The notes beneath the pieces are model-generated. The model did no database searches and had not been told where the DNA came from. It saw only the letters and a program-made list of their open reading frames with translations. The position numbers were made by a program, and so were the translations under genes. Shown piece after piece: positions 22,486-32,907 of a stretch of 50,325 bases of DNA (position 1 is the stretch's first letter; the number at the start of each line of letters is the position of its first letter). Origin of the DNA: Basidiobolus meristosporus CBS 931.73 (lineage: Eukaryota > Basidiobolomycota > Basidiobolomycetes > Basidiobolales > Basidiobolaceae); assembly GCA_002104905.1 (NCBI GenBank), contig MCFE01000642.1, positions 1 through 50,325 on the forward strand, written 5' to 3'.

Positions 22486-24267
22486 TTAGTCCCATTTGGA
22501 TTTGATCTCGTCTGTCAGGGCCCGTCCCACTTGCTGGATGACTTCGTCCGCCGCGTAGACAATGGTTTGCTTCCAGGTTATGACCACCGGCCGGATTTCG
22601 TGGTAGCTCTCATGGATGAGCTGGGCCAGTGCGCTCCAGCTTAGGGTCACAATCGACGATGCCTTGGCAATGAATTCGGCCACCACGGGTAGCAACTTCT
22701 CGAGAGAGGTTCGAGCCACCCGACAAGTCATCCTGATCGTCAATCCAACGTATTTCAGCGCCAACGAAGTCCACGATAGAGCATGCCTGTAGACCTCTTG
22801 GACAACCGAGACAACCAGGGGTCGAGCATTCAGCGTTACACTGGCGCCCCAACGAACAGCGTACGAGAGGATCGATCGGGCGATCCCCTTAACGTTGAGA
22901 CAAACCTGGAAGGCCAGGGAGAAAACTTGTTTGCAAACAAAAGTGGTTTTCGCACGGGTCGGCAACCAGAATTGGGCCCTCTTGCTTCCAAGTAACACTA
23001 GGCAGCTCGAGATTGCATCACGCACAATACGATATAGCCGCGCTGAGGCGGACACGGCGATGGAGCGGGCTCGGGCAATGGAGGAATCCGCTCTTCTTAG
23101 TATGTGGTTAGAGAAGTATTTGGTGGTACGACTTGCTTGCGACAAGAGGGAGCAACCGATCTCGTGGAGTAGAGCTGATGCGCTAGCAGCCGCTTGTTGG
23201 AACTTGGGGATGGCTTCGGTCCAGGTCCACGACACGGTTGATTTGGACACGCGGTTCAAGTACTTATAAAGGCCCCCGGCCAGGAAGATCGAGCATATCC
23301 AGGTAGCAATAATCAACCGGCGGTAAAGGTGCGTAGCACATTGAACGGTTGGTAAGAGAAGAGAGTTGATGCACTGGTCCCACGTAGGGACGATATTAAG
23401 GACTCGTTTGGAATTGCTTTCGTAAGCCCGCTTGAAAAACGACCCTGAGCTGGATAGTGCCCCGACAATCGCGGGTTTACTCGTGTCCTGGGCTGCTCCT
23501 ACTATTCTCCGCGCAGAATGGAATAGCTCTCCAAGGTCATAGATCAAGTCCAACGCTGGCACCTGAACATGTTGGAGGGTGCGTTTTCCAAGGTACGAGC
23601 CATGTACGGCGATCCAGATGAACACGTGACTAACCAATACACCACAAGTGCGGTAAAGTGGCCTCGCAAACGAGCTGTCAAAAGTGGAAAAGCAAAGGCG
23701 GATGGACTGCCAGGCAGAACAGAGGAAATACCAAAGGCCCTTCGCCCTCCTATGATATGGCTCGACAGCAAGGTACGATGCCGTGTTGGATTTGGAAATC
23801 TTGAGGCCGTAATCTAATACAGCCGTGCTGGGAGTTATGATGTATCTCTCCCAATACTGGGGAGATGTCCGCTTTACGAGCTCTGGAAGTCGGGACAAGT
23901 ATGTCACATACCAAGAAAACAGCGAAGGGATCTTTGCCAACGTCCAGAGAAAACCATCCATCGAGCAATAGACACAGATTCTAAACAATCCTCGAACCAA
24001 ACGTATAACAAGATATATAAAGGCCAAGGGTACAAACGGCAGGAGCATAAAGTTCTTCCTGCTGGCTTTAATGGCCTCGGGAACACTGGTCTCTCTTTTC
24101 CCCTGCGCACCCATCCTTTTCTCTAGCCTCCAGTTCGGGGAATAATCTCGGACCACATAGAGGAAGCAACCCAACAAAAAAAGGGCGGCGCCTATAAATT
24201 TTGGCGACAGAAGTAGTCGAGAGAGCGCTTCTGTTAAACGGACATCTTTATAAAAGGCTCTAAGCAT
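22486..24267 (-). CDS. Unrecognised multi-pass membrane protein
   Basis: A single open frame of 593 residues with no intron. I do not recognise the family. Hydrophobic segments are visible at about 18-40 ('FIGAALFLLGCFLYVV'), 72-98 ('FVPLAFIYLVIRLVRGLF'), 205-225 ('LVSHVFIWIAVHGSYL') and 318-337 ('LIIATWICSIFLAGGLYKYL'). The C-terminal half is a long series of Ala/Ser/Arg-rich amphipathic helices that look internally repetitive ('SSIARARSIAVSASARLYRI'), with only weak hydrophobicity. It may lie on or in an organelle membrane. It starts back-to-back with the small ORF at 24431, implying a shared promoter, and ends 72 bp from the convergent RAI1 stop. Confidence 0.7.
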   Translation of the reverse strand: MLRAFYKDVRLTEALSRLLLSPKFIGAALFLLGCFLYVVRDYSPNWRLEKRMGAQGKRETSVPEAIKASRKNFMLLPFVPLAFIYLVIRLVRGLFRICVYCSMDGFLWTLAKIPSLFSWYVTYLSRLPELVKRTSPQYWERYIITPSTAVLDYGLKISKSNTASYLAVEPYHRRAKGLWYFLCSAWQSIRLCFSTFDSSFARPLYRTCGVLVSHVFIWIAVHGSYLGKRTLQHVQVPALDLIYDLGELFHSARRIVGAAQDTSKPAIVGALSSSGSFFKRAYESNSKRVLNIVPTWDQCINSLLLPTVQCATHLYRRLIIATWICSIFLAGGLYKYLNRVSKSTVSWTWTEAIPKFQQAAASASALLHEIGCSLLSQASRTTKYFSNHILRRADSSIARARSIAVSASARLYRIVRDAISSCLVLLGSKRAQFWLPTRAKTTFVCKQVFSLAFQVCLNVKGIARSILSYAVRWGASVTLNARPLVVSVVQEVYRHALSWTSLALKYVGLTIRMTCRVARTSLEKLLPVVAEFIAKASSIVTLSWSALAQLIHESYHEIRPVVITWKQTIVYAADEVIQQVGRALTDEIKSKWD

Positions 24268-24430
24268 TAGAAACTTTAAAACATATTAGTCGGTGGTCGA
24301 TTTACAAAGGATGCGCAGTGCTTAATGGGGATTAAAAGCCGGTTTTCCAGCCAATTCGATTGCTGCGATCTGATTGGTGCTGGTGCATATTTATGTGTTG
24401 ATGTAGCTACGGAACAATCTGCACCTTTAC

Positions 24431-24697
24431 ATGATTGCCTTACGAAGAACTCGAGCCTGGCAAGCTTTTCACTGCCGCCATCGGCAAAAATGGACTCGGT
24501 GCAAGGACCCTGCACACAACCAAACAAAGTCACGCTACGAACTCTACCGGATCGACACTAACGGTGTGGAGTACTTCATGAAGCACTTCGACTCGCTGAC
24601 AGCCGCCCAAGCGGAAGCGAAGAGATACTCCGACCTGGGCCACAAGCAAGGCTATTTCGTTCGCGAAAAAGCGAACTTCGACTTAAATAAACCTTGA
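24431..24697 (+). CDS. Small hypothetical protein, about 88 residues
   Basis: Short open frame running away from the 593-residue membrane-protein gene, with about 160 bp between starts. The C-terminal half has a well-formed alpha/beta look ('SRYELYRIDTNGVEYFMKHF', 'AQAEAKRYSDLGHKQGYF'); the N-terminus is Arg-rich and could be a mitochondrial-type leader. The true start is uncertain because an out-of-frame ATG lies at 24490 and an intron cannot be excluded. No family recognised. Confidence 0.5.
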   Translation: MIALRRTRAWQAFHCRHRQKWTRCKDPAHNQTKSRYELYRIDTNGVEYFMKHFDSLTAAQAEAKRYSDLGHKQGYFVREKANFDLNKP

Positions 24698-25115
24698 GCC
24701 CCATGATTTGGATGTAACCCCTATTAAGGTCAGATTACCAAACGATGCTCCAAGTAGTAGGCTCCTTATCGGGCTAATTAGCAAGTAGAGATTAATAATA
24801 TGACTCCTAATCCAGATTACCAAGGGACATGCTTCCTTGATGAATCATCTGTTCGATAAGCGTCTTGATAAACGACACTACTGGATAGGCCAATTTCACT
24901 GTGTTCTGTCTGTGTTTCACGAAACTAGTTTCAACACCGTCTTGATTGATAACTATATTAGCTACAGATAGCCAGCTATATACATATGCTGATAGTGTCA
25001 CCCCCGGATAATTACCTCGACTCCTTGATTGGATTGCCATTTGACATCCATTGAAGTTGGCCTTTTTTTGGATATAAGGGTCGCTCTGGCTGTTGACAAT
25101 CTGTATTTCCTCATC
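24698..25115. other. Intergenic region, no gene supported
   Basis: About 400 AT-rich bases between the small ORF and the CDF gene. A short minus-strand open frame has no recognisable features. Confidence 0.45.
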
Positions 25116-26572
25116 ATGTATGGAAGCGTCCAACAATATCCTTACGATCCCCTTGGGCTACAGGGTGTGCGTGACAAGCTGGAGTTATTGAAGAGCTCGG
25201 GGTCCAGCAAAGTTCGTAAATATTATCAGAATTTGGTGAGTACGCAGGGTCTCTAGGAACGGCTTTTGTACCACCTTCTTAACCACCGCCTCTCAACGTT
25301 GTAGAATGAGACGTTGGATCGCTTCTCGGACGTAGACATGATTCTCGCCCACCACGGCCCTTTCGATACCGACAGTCTTGGTACCGACGATCCGACCGAG
25401 GAGACTCCCTTGAAATTGATCTCCAACCAGCGGAAAACCTCCGAACATTTGATCCGTCTGGCAATCAACATCAGTTTCGTTTTCAACCTTGTTCTGTTCA
25501 TCGTCAAAGTGTACACTGCTATAGCTTCTGGTAGTTTGGTAGTTATCGCCTCCACCATTGGTTAGTGCTCCCTTTGCTGCTATCTGAGGTCTGCCCATTC
25601 CAGTCCTAACCCCTTGATCTTTAAAGACTCCTTCATGGATCTACTCTCGGGTGCCATTATCTTCTATACAGCTACCGTTATTCGTCATGTAAATTATTAC
25701 CATTACCCTATCGGCAAGGTACGACCAGTTCAACCCCTACTTCGAGCTCTGCGATGTATACTTACCAAGGCCGTCTAGTCTCGTATGGAGCCTCTAGGGA
25801 TTATCGTCTTCTCCGCTGTAATGATCACCTGTTTCTTCCAAGTCATGGTGACATCCTTTGAAAACCTACTCAACCCTGAGGCCCCGGAAACGTTGGTACT
25901 GAGCCCGCTGACAATCATGCTATTGTTCAGCAACATCGTGGTCAAATTCTTCTTGTGGCTCTGGTGCCGCACCATGACCTCGAATAGCGTCCAGGCACTT
26001 GCACAAGATCATATGAACGATGTCGTCTTCAACGTCTTCTCCACCATCTTGCCTGTAGTTGGTTAGTATCGACTTGCGTTCACCCTTGGTCGACACTATT
26101 GCTGACAAGCCGTTGTTTAGCGAAATCCTTGAACTGTTACTGGGTTGATCCTTGTGGGGCCATCTGTCTCTCGATCTACATTATTATCGATTGGATCCGA
26201 ACATGCACTGGTATGTCCCAAAGCCAATTCTGCCCACCACAACCTGCTGACTAACGACCCCCTCTAGAAAACATCCGCAGAATGTCTGGCGCTTCGGCCT
26301 CGGCGGAGGACATTCAGCAGTTTACTTACTTGACTTACAGATTCAGCGACAAGATCATAGAGATAGACACCGTACGCGCCTACTATGTCGGAGACCGGTT
26401 GTTCACCGAGATCGATATCGTGCTTCCACCTGATTGCCCACTATCCGAAGCCCACGATATCGGAGAGGGCCTCCAGAATGCGCTAGAGAAGATGGACATT
26501 GTTGAGCGCGCGTTCGTTCATCTTGACTACAACTCGGACCACAAGATCGAGCATCGCCAGGCTCTGCTGTAA
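25116..26572 (+). CDS. Cation diffusion facilitator, manganese-type
   Basis: Proton-coupled divalent-metal exporter or vacuolar/Golgi loader. Six exons (25116-25235, 25305-25560, 25627-25718, 25779-26061, 26121-26210, 26268-26572) give 381 residues. The N-terminus 'KYYQNLNETLDRFSDVD' matches the leader of the Mn-CDF (plant MTP8-11-like) subgroup. Transmembrane segments include 'LAINISFVFNLVLFIVKVYT' and 'LGIIVFSAVMITCFFQVMV'. Metal-site motifs are D-x-x-x-D: Asp126-Ser-Phe-Met-Asp130 and Asp233-His-Met-Asn-Asp237, the pattern associated with Mn rather than the HxxxD of Zn transporters. The C-terminal cytosolic ferredoxin-like domain runs from 'EIDTVRAYYVGDRLFTEIDI' to 'AFVHLDYNSDHKIEH'. Mn specificity is inferred from motif class. 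Confidence 0.93.
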
Positions 26573-26920
26573 ACACCAGCCTCCCTGTACAGACCCAACC
26601 TTCCATAGATTTCCATCGTTTCCTCGCGCTACATGCATCCCGTATGGTCCATAGAATTCCCATTTCAATGCCCAAACCCACATTCTACCCTCACCTCCCC
26701 CAATTGTATTGGTCGATTGAATTAAAATCGCTGACTTGGTTAAGCGGGCTAGTGATGCTGACTAGTGATGCTGGCTAATATCTTTATATATTTGAAAGAA
26801 TGTTTGTATGAGATTGGCCTATCAGGTGCTGTAGGTGGCTAATCAGCATTGGCGGCATGCATCCACATTAAAATCCATCTGCTTCCTAATGCGCGCACGT
26901 ATTGAAGTTCTCCGCGAACC
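26573..26920. other. Intergenic region, no gene supported
   Basis: Contains a direct repeat of 'ctagtgatgctg' near 26750-26775. Otherwise nothing recognisable; likely the CDF 3' end and the promoter of the next gene. Confidence 0.4.
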
Positions 26921-27871
26921 ATGGACTTCGGGAAACTTAACCAGGCTTTGAACGTTGCCAGCAGCCCTTATTCCGGTGAGTCCGTTTGTTTTTCACCTCG
27001 AGTGGACCCCTGCTAACTTCGTTTCCCCAGGCCACCGCGTCGGCTCCCTCGGTGCGGCCCACACCGTGGAATATTACGTAGACTTTACAGTTAGTTCGCT
27101 TGAGTTGTATGTGAAGCCATGTGAGGACGTGATGAGCTAACCTTTCCACCCAAGTGTCCCTTCTCTCGACGCATTTTCAACACCCTCACCAAGGTATACC
27201 TAACACTCGGTCCCACCCTGGGCCTCTAGAGAAGCTAACCCCTCGCTTGGCTCCAGGAGATCATCCCGTACGTACAGAAAGAATTCGGGGGCAGCGTTCA
27301 GTTTATCCTGCGCCACCAAGTCCAACCGTGGCACCCGCAGAGCACGCTTTTGCACGAGGTAACAGCTCGGACGAAGACTCGGTCACCATCTTGGAACCTT
27401 TCCTCAAGTCAGCACTTGCTTTACAGGCATCCTTGGCCGCGGAGAAGGTCGAACCCAAAAAGTTCATGGCGTACGCGGAGAAATTATTCGACGTACAGAG
27501 AGAGTAAGTCAAGCCGCACATTTGACTCCACTCGGCCCCCTTTCATGCCTTATTTACGCCCTTTCGTCAGCTATTTCGACGAGGCTTGCCATAACCTGAG
27601 CCGTACTCAGATCTACCATTCTTTGGCTGAACACGCGGCATTCCTCGGAATCGACCGAGAGGAGTTTCTGAGTTACCTTCTCATCCCAGACACCGAGCCC
27701 CGTAACAAGGGGAACAAGATCCATGGTGACCTGAAGTACCATATCAAGTTGGCTAGACAGAACGGAATCCACGTATCACCAACCGTCCTTATCGACGGGA
27801 TTATCGACTCCACCGTGTCCAGCTCCTGGGGGCTAAACGAATGGAGAAACTGGTTACAATCGAAGGTATAA
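26921..27871 (+). CDS. DsbA-like thioredoxin-fold protein
   Basis: Thioredoxin-superfamily protein with an inserted helical domain, as in DsbA/HCCA-isomerase relatives. Six exons (26921-26975, 27031-27089, 27155-27193, 27257-27358, 27427-27503, 27571-27871) give 210 residues. The fold starts 'AAHTVEYYVDFTCPFSRRIF', where the active-site position has a single Cys (Cys39, 'CPFS') instead of CxxC. The cis-Pro loop is 'IHVSPTVLIDGII' near the C-terminus. With one Cys it is more likely a glutathione-linked or non-redox enzyme than a disulfide isomerase. No signal peptide is seen, so cytosolic. Five introns in 630 coding bases is dense even for this window. Confidence 0.85.
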
Positions 27872-27903
27872 AACCTTCCCCTTCCCCTTCCCCTTCCCCT
27901 TCT
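27872..27903 (+). repeat. CTTCCC hexanucleotide microsatellite
   Basis: About five perfect copies of CTTCCC directly after the stop codon of the thioredoxin-fold gene, within its 3' untranslated region. Confidence 0.85.
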
Positions 27904-28431
27904 CGTTCACTCCACATGCTTTTCTACACACCTGAGCTTAATTCATGAGAAATAAACCACTTTCCGGATGTACTCACTAAGGAACTTACTCGCACCAAAA
28001 GTCAAACGCATGGTTACTGGGAAGGGATAGAAATTGCCTGAGAATCAGTGAGCTTGCCAAATCACTAATAAACCTGCCACGACGCTTCATTCGATCTCCA
28101 ACTGAAATGTGCGTCATATCACCTCAGCTACCATCGCTTGGATCACATTTGCTATTCGCGTCTACATCGGCATACAGTTACCGGAGATCTGGTTGCGGTG
28201 GTGTGTTCATACGCTGCTATCTTCTGATGCGTATATTACATTAACCCTATACAATCACCTATCCCACCACGCGAGCCTAATTAACCAAATGTGCCTATTG
28301 AGCAATCTGTCGCCATGCAACCATACTTCCCCTTTCATGAAGAGCTTATTTGATGAGGCTAGATTTCTATAAAATGCCTGCTTTTGACCTTACCATCTCT
28401 CATCCAACTTCTGATCTACTCCAGCCTAACC
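27904..28431 (+). promoter_or_regulatory. Upstream region of Met-rich copy A
   Basis: From about 28060 this stretch aligns by eye with the region upstream of copy B (about 29380-29766). Shared pieces include 'cc(g/a)gagat(c/t)tggttg', 'caatcacctatcccaccacgc' and a 32-bp element at 28286-28317. A TATAAAA at 28368-28374 lies 58 bp before the conserved ATG. The promoter was therefore duplicated with the gene. Confidence 0.6.
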
Positions 28432-29052
28432 ATGCAACTGACCTTCTCTCTGCTCTCCTCATACATCCTGATCCAGTCCGCATTGGCCGCCCCAATGCAT
28501 AACCTTGCTACTGGAGTTAGCGCGGTGGCCAAGACCACCTACCAGACTTCAGCTTGCAGGTATCAGTCCGGCTCATGCTCAATGAGATACAAGTCACACC
28601 GGTCCCCAAAGTACATGGAGTCAGAGCAGATGCCAATGATGATGATGCCAGAGCGTCACCGCTACCAGATGATGGAGCAGCCAGAAGACACTTCCATGGA
28701 GGAAGACCCGACCCCAATGGAGATGCAAAGCTACAAAGACACTCCCATGACAATGGATATGGATATGAATATGGACATGAACATGGCCATGTTTGGGATG
28801 CAGCCAAAGCGGGCACTCATGGATGAGATGCGCGGATACTCAACCCAAGAGAGTGGAGCCCTCTCCAAGTCGAACCAGTTCGATCAGGCCCAACACCTCG
28901 ACCAGACGTTGTACCAACCAGCTCAGCCAGTTCAGTCCCAGGTCATCATTCCTCAGTACTTCCCCCGCAGGTGCAGCAGACCCTACAAGAAGTACAGTGG
29001 GTATGGCTGTCGTCACTACAAGATCAGATACTATGGTAGACACGGATATTAG
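28432..29052 (+). CDS. Secreted Met-rich four-Cys protein, copy A
   Basis: No family recognised. It encodes 206 residues from 'MQLTFSLLSSYILIQSALA', a clear signal peptide with cleavage likely before Ala-Pro. The mature part has about two dozen Met, concentrated in 'EQMPMMMMPERHRY' and a Met-every-second-residue run 'TPMTMDMDMNMDMNMAM'. It has only four Cys, two near the N-terminus ('ACRYQSGSC') and two near the C-terminus ('RRCSRPY', 'GYGCRHY'), and a basic Tyr/His-rich tail. An in-frame ATG 16 codons upstream exists, but in copy C the corresponding frame is shifted, so the signal-peptide Met is chosen as the start common to all copies. MxM arrays bind Cu(I) or Ag(I) in other proteins; such a role here is inference. 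Confidence 0.85.
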   Translation: MQLTFSLLSSYILIQSALAAPMHNLATGVSAVAKTTYQTSACRYQSGSCSMRYKSHRSPKYMESEQMPMMMMPERHRYQMMEQPEDTSMEEDPTPMEMQSYKDTPMTMDMDMNMDMNMAMFGMQPKRALMDEMRGYSTQESGALSKSNQFDQAQHLDQTLYQPAQPVQSQVIIPQYFPRRCSRPYKKYSGYGCRHYKIRYYGRHGY

Positions 29053-29766
29053 CCTCAAGGTTGAGTTGACTTTAGCTGATCAGCGTAGATGGAATGTGAT
29101 ATAACGTGATACGACAAGTTAATCAATAAACCAAAATCTTCATACTTTTGAGCGGCTCAAAGATATCAGAGCGTTGAGATCAAGGGTGTTCAGTGTGTGC
29201 ATGTCTTTCTCACTAATTACATAACAATCAGCCCTTCCTGAAGCTTGACGAGGTGAGCTATTACAACTCGGTATTAGGCTCAGTAGGAAAGAAGGATATC
29301 GCTACCCAGATATTGGAAATGGGGACTGTAAGTTGATGGGCTGTTACTTCGCGGAAGCCGAGCGTATACCAAACTTGCTACGATGCTTTATTTAATTGCT
29401 GACTGAAATATACGTCATGTAACCACAGCACCCATCACTGGGATCACAGTTATTGTTCGTATCCACATAAACACATATTTACCAGAGATTTGGTTGGGGC
29501 GGTATGTACTATGCAGCAATATCCTAAATGCTTTTTTCAACCAAAAAAAGTAGTTTGGTAGACCTAAGTTGAATTATTGACCCTATGCAATCACCTATCC
29601 CACCACGCAAGTATAATTAACCAAATGTGCCTATTGAGTAATCTGTCGCCATGCTATCATACTCCCCCTCACATGAAAAGCTTGCTTGATGAGGCTAGAT
29701 TTCTATAAAATGACTGCTTTGACCTTACCATCTCTCATCCAACTTCTGATCTACTCCAGCCTGACC
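29053..29766 (+). promoter_or_regulatory. Intergenic and upstream region of Met-rich copy B
   Basis: No gene. From about 29380 onward it is a diverged duplicate of the copy A upstream region. The part from about 29510 to the start is a closer match, inverted, to the upstream region of copy E (40,139-40,400), including 'aaatgcttttttcaacc'. The conserved 32-bp element is at 29622-29653, and TATAAAA precedes the start as in copy A. Confidence 0.6.
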
Positions 29767-30393
29767 ATGCAACTGACCTTCTCTCTGCTCTCCTCATACA
29801 TCCTGATCCAGTCCGCATTGGCCGCCCCAATGCATAACCTTGCTACTGGAGTTAGCGCGGTGGCCAAGACCACCTACCAGACTTCAGCTTGCAGGTATCA
29901 GTCCGGCTCATGCTCAATGAGATACAAGTCACACAGGTCCCCAAAGTACATGGAGTCAGAGCAGATGCCAATGATGATGACGATGACAATGCCAGAGCGT
30001 CACCGCTACCAGATGATGGAGCAGCCAGAAGACACTTCCATGGAGGAAGACCCGACCCCAATGGAGATGCAAAGCTACAAAGACACTCCCATGACAATGG
30101 ATATGGATATGAATATGGACATGAACATGGCCATGTTTGGGATGCAGCCAAAGCGGGCACTCATGGATGAGATGCGCGGATACTCAGCCCAAGAGAGCGG
30201 AGCCCTCTCCAAGTCGAACCAGTTCGATCAGGCCCAACACCTCGACCAGACGTTGTACCAACCAGCTCAGCCAGTTCAGTCCCAGGTCATTATTCCTCAG
30301 TACTTCCCCCGCAGGTGCAGCAGACCATACAAGAAGTACAGTGGGTATGACTGTCGTCACTACAAGATCAGATACTATGGCGGACACTATTAG
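29767..30393 (+). CDS. Secreted Met-rich four-Cys protein, copy B
   Basis: 208 residues, nearly identical to copy A: same signal peptide, same Cys positions, same 11-residue-plus Met/Asp/Asn run. Differences are a 'MMMTMTMPERH' segment longer by two residues, Asp for Gly before the third-tail Cys ('GYDCRHY') and a shorter end 'YYGGHY'. It is the second + strand copy, in tandem with A at about 1.3 kb spacing. The open frame extends 27 codons upstream of the chosen start, but that part is the conserved leader rather than a likely protein segment. Confidence 0.85.
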   Translation: MQLTFSLLSSYILIQSALAAPMHNLATGVSAVAKTTYQTSACRYQSGSCSMRYKSHRSPKYMESEQMPMMMTMTMPERHRYQMMEQPEDTSMEEDPTPMEMQSYKDTPMTMDMDMNMDMNMAMFGMQPKRALMDEMRGYSAQESGALSKSNQFDQAQHLDQTLYQPAQPVQSQVIIPQYFPRRCSRPYKKYSGYDCRHYKIRYYGGHY

Positions 30394-30678
30394 CCTTGGC
30401 TTGAACCGATCTGAATGAATGCGATGTGATGTAGTGTAATTGACAAGTTAACCAATAAACCAGAATATGGATTCTTTGGGAATAGTCGCTACTCCTGAAC
30501 GACTCGAGTGTGTCAATGTATTAGCCAAGCCGAATAACTGTTAGCCACGAGATCGCCAAAAATGGACTGGGTCTGTGCTTTGTAAAGTGCTCTATTAGTT
30601 TATTTCACCTCCTGGTTTCTCATTAGTATACCTGTTTGTTTGCCGAGCTTCTCCTGATGCTGGCTAAGCAATAGTGCA

Positions 30679-32256
30679 TCAATAATCATCCACTTTAATG
30701 TCATTTATACCAAACTCCTCATTCTGCTCATAACTTCTAGCATACTCAGCAATGATCAGGTTAGGATCATCTCCGTCAGGCCTTAACGCCTGAACGAAAG
30801 TATTACCCAGGGGGTCATCCAACACAAGGGTCAACTCATGTCCCGGCTCAACAGCAACCGCCTAGAATCTGTCATCAGAAAGAATAGACAACAACACGAG
30901 CAATTACTCTAGCCAACCTTTTTGAGATTCTCGACAAGGGTCTGGACAACCTCCCTCTTGCTAAGGGGAACGGAATCCCCTTGCAGAAATGGAGTACGAG
31001 ACTGAATATTTTGGATCAGGTCCAGCAAGAGCCCCTCAACAGTGGTGTACTTTCCGGCGGAGAGGATGGACTCGAATCGCAGCTCGGGGATGCTTACTTT
31101 ACAAGAATCCGACTTCACCACCTCCCGGGACATATCCTCCCCATCCTTGAGGTGTAGTGTGATGCGTTTCCCTTTGGCAGCAATCGAGCCGGTTGGTTTG
31201 ACTTCATTGTTTTTGTAGCCACACTGTTCGCAAGCGGTGCTCATAACTACGATTTCCTGAAAGTTTGGTACCTTCAATAGACACATACGCGTCTCACATA
31301 TCACCCCACACGAGTAGCAGGGCTCATGAAACACGCTGACGCTGTCAGTCGTCGAAGAGTCGCTCTCTGCCTCGGCGCGTTGGGATCCAACCCCTTCGGA
31401 AGTATCATGTAGGCCGAGGGAGGCATTTTGCTCTTCGGACCGAGTGTAGTGTTTGATGGTGAGTTTAGGATCGACGCTTGGCGGATCCAAACTTTCAATG
31501 AAACTATTTCCGGCCGGATCATCCATGGAAATGGTCAACGGGTTGTGGCGAGTCAAATGATCCTTCATTTTTGCAATCAGGTCTTCTATTTTCTCATGGA
31601 TCTCTGGTTGCATTATCTGGAGCACGAAATGGTTAGTTTACACATGCTCCAAACTCCGTGAGAACACTTGTCTTCAAACATGCCTTACGAATCGCTTGCT
31701 CCATGGAAAGGTCTTCGATGATGCGTAGCAGCAAACCTTCAATGGTGGTCAAGACACCTCTCTTCGAGGTGTTCGGTAGCTCGAGGTCAAGCTCATGCAA
31801 ACGAATGGTGGCATATTCGGACCTCACGATCTGCCGGGAATAGTCCTAACCAGGATAGAAGGTTGGGTTACCTTCGCTGTAGTAGCAGACACACAAAGTG
31901 GTAAAATACCTCTTTGCTATTAAGAACACAGGTGTAGATCGCCCCCTTCTCTTCAAGCGCACCACCATATTGTACTTGGTTATTCTCGTATTCACAAAAT
32001 GGACATTGGAAGTGTACGAGTATGACTTCTTTGAAGTATGGAACCTTCGTTAACATTATCCGAGTTGTTCCCTAGTGTAACACATTAGACTAGAAACAGG
32101 CTACGAAATGGGTCCTGGACAACACTGAAATGGGACAGCATGTCCGACTTTGCGTTTGATAAAAGTATTTACATTGCGTTCGCACTTCATGCATAGGCTC
32201 TCCACCTCGATCACGGGAGTGTCCTCCTTTATGTCAGTGAAAGAGATATCCTCCAT
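30679..32256 (-). CDS. ZPR1: ZPR1 zinc-finger protein (eEF1A biogenesis)
   Basis: Chaperone-like protein that binds and helps fold eEF1A, found in cytoplasm and nucleus. Five exons (32173-32256, 31910-32071, 31684-31845, 30918-31616, 30679-30861) give 429 residues. It has the family's duplicated architecture: first C4 finger 'CMKC'...'CPFC' (about 22-53) and its beta domain ('VRSEYATIRLHELDLELP', 'GVLTTIEGLLLRIIEDL'), a linker, then second C4 finger 'CYSCG'...'CEQCGY' and its domain ('VKSDSCKVSIPELRFE', 'YTTVEGLLLDLI'), ending 'YARSYEQNEEFGINDI'. The third intron uses a GC donor (AAG|GCATGT). Start is divergent from the Dabb gene at 32549, about 290 bp apart. Confidence 0.95.
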
Positions 32257-32548
32257 ATGAACAACAACTTCCTAACTTGCTCACCGATGTGTTGCCCTTC
32301 AGCACGACCGAAAATCAGTCAACACTGTAGAACACTCGAAGCTCCAGCATGTTTGAATAATATCTACAAAATTGCCATTTCGGGCCGAATTTATCTTTAT
32401 TCAATGTTGGATCATTCCGATCGAAATTCCTGGCTCCAAAATGATGCTAATCTCTGGAATGCTTACATGATTGGTCTGGCTGTGAGTCTTGGTGGGAGTA
32501 TTAAAGGGAAGTTGCTGCTACTGTCCCCTTTCCAAGCAACTGCTCACC

Positions 32549-32845
32549 ATGACCAACTATATTGAACACGTCCTCTTTCTGACACTTGAGCCCATGAGCG
32601 AGGAGGCCTGGGAAGACCTCCACGCTACCTTTATGGCCATGAAGGGACAAGTCCCTGGAATTGTCGACCTGTCAATTGGTAAAAACATCTCCCCCGAACG
32701 TGCACAAGGCTGTACCCACGCACTCCGAGTCTTGTTGGAAGACCAGAAGGCTTTGACCGTTTACGCAGACCACCCCGCTCACGTTCTCTTCAAGAACAAG
32801 CTTCGTCATCAACGCCCACCCATATGTCTGGACTGGAATATCTAA
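32549..32845 (+). CDS. Stress-responsive A/B-barrel (Dabb) protein
   Basis: 98 residues, intronless. The pattern is that of a Dabb dimeric alpha-beta barrel: 'MTNYIEHVLFLTLEP', the loop 'MKGQVPGIVDLSIGKNISPE', then 'GCTHALRVLLEDQKALTVYA' and 'HPAHVLFKNKLR'. Proteins of this type are small, often stress-induced, with uncertain function or acting as cyclases in some pathways. An intron in the leader is possible but the frame starts cleanly with the barrel's first strand. It ends 62 bp from the convergent HAD phosphatase gene. Confidence 0.88.
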   Translation: MTNYIEHVLFLTLEPMSEEAWEDLHATFMAMKGQVPGIVDLSIGKNISPERAQGCTHALRVLLEDQKALTVYADHPAHVLFKNKLRHQRPPICLDWNI

Positions 32846-32907
32846 ACCCGCTTCCACCAAATAAACAAATGCTTATCCAAGAAATTTAATAAACCCTCGA
32901 TCATAAG

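Noticed and set aside
28384-28431. Upstream in-frame ATG extending the Met-rich proteins
   Set aside because: The leader is out of frame in copy C, and the signal peptide begins cleanly at the conserved MQLTF Met.
28517-28816. Cys- and Ser-rich antisense and alternate-frame ORFs in every Met-rich copy
   Set aside because: They recur only because the parent coding sequence is duplicated; they lack start context and disappear or shift with the hexanucleotide changes.
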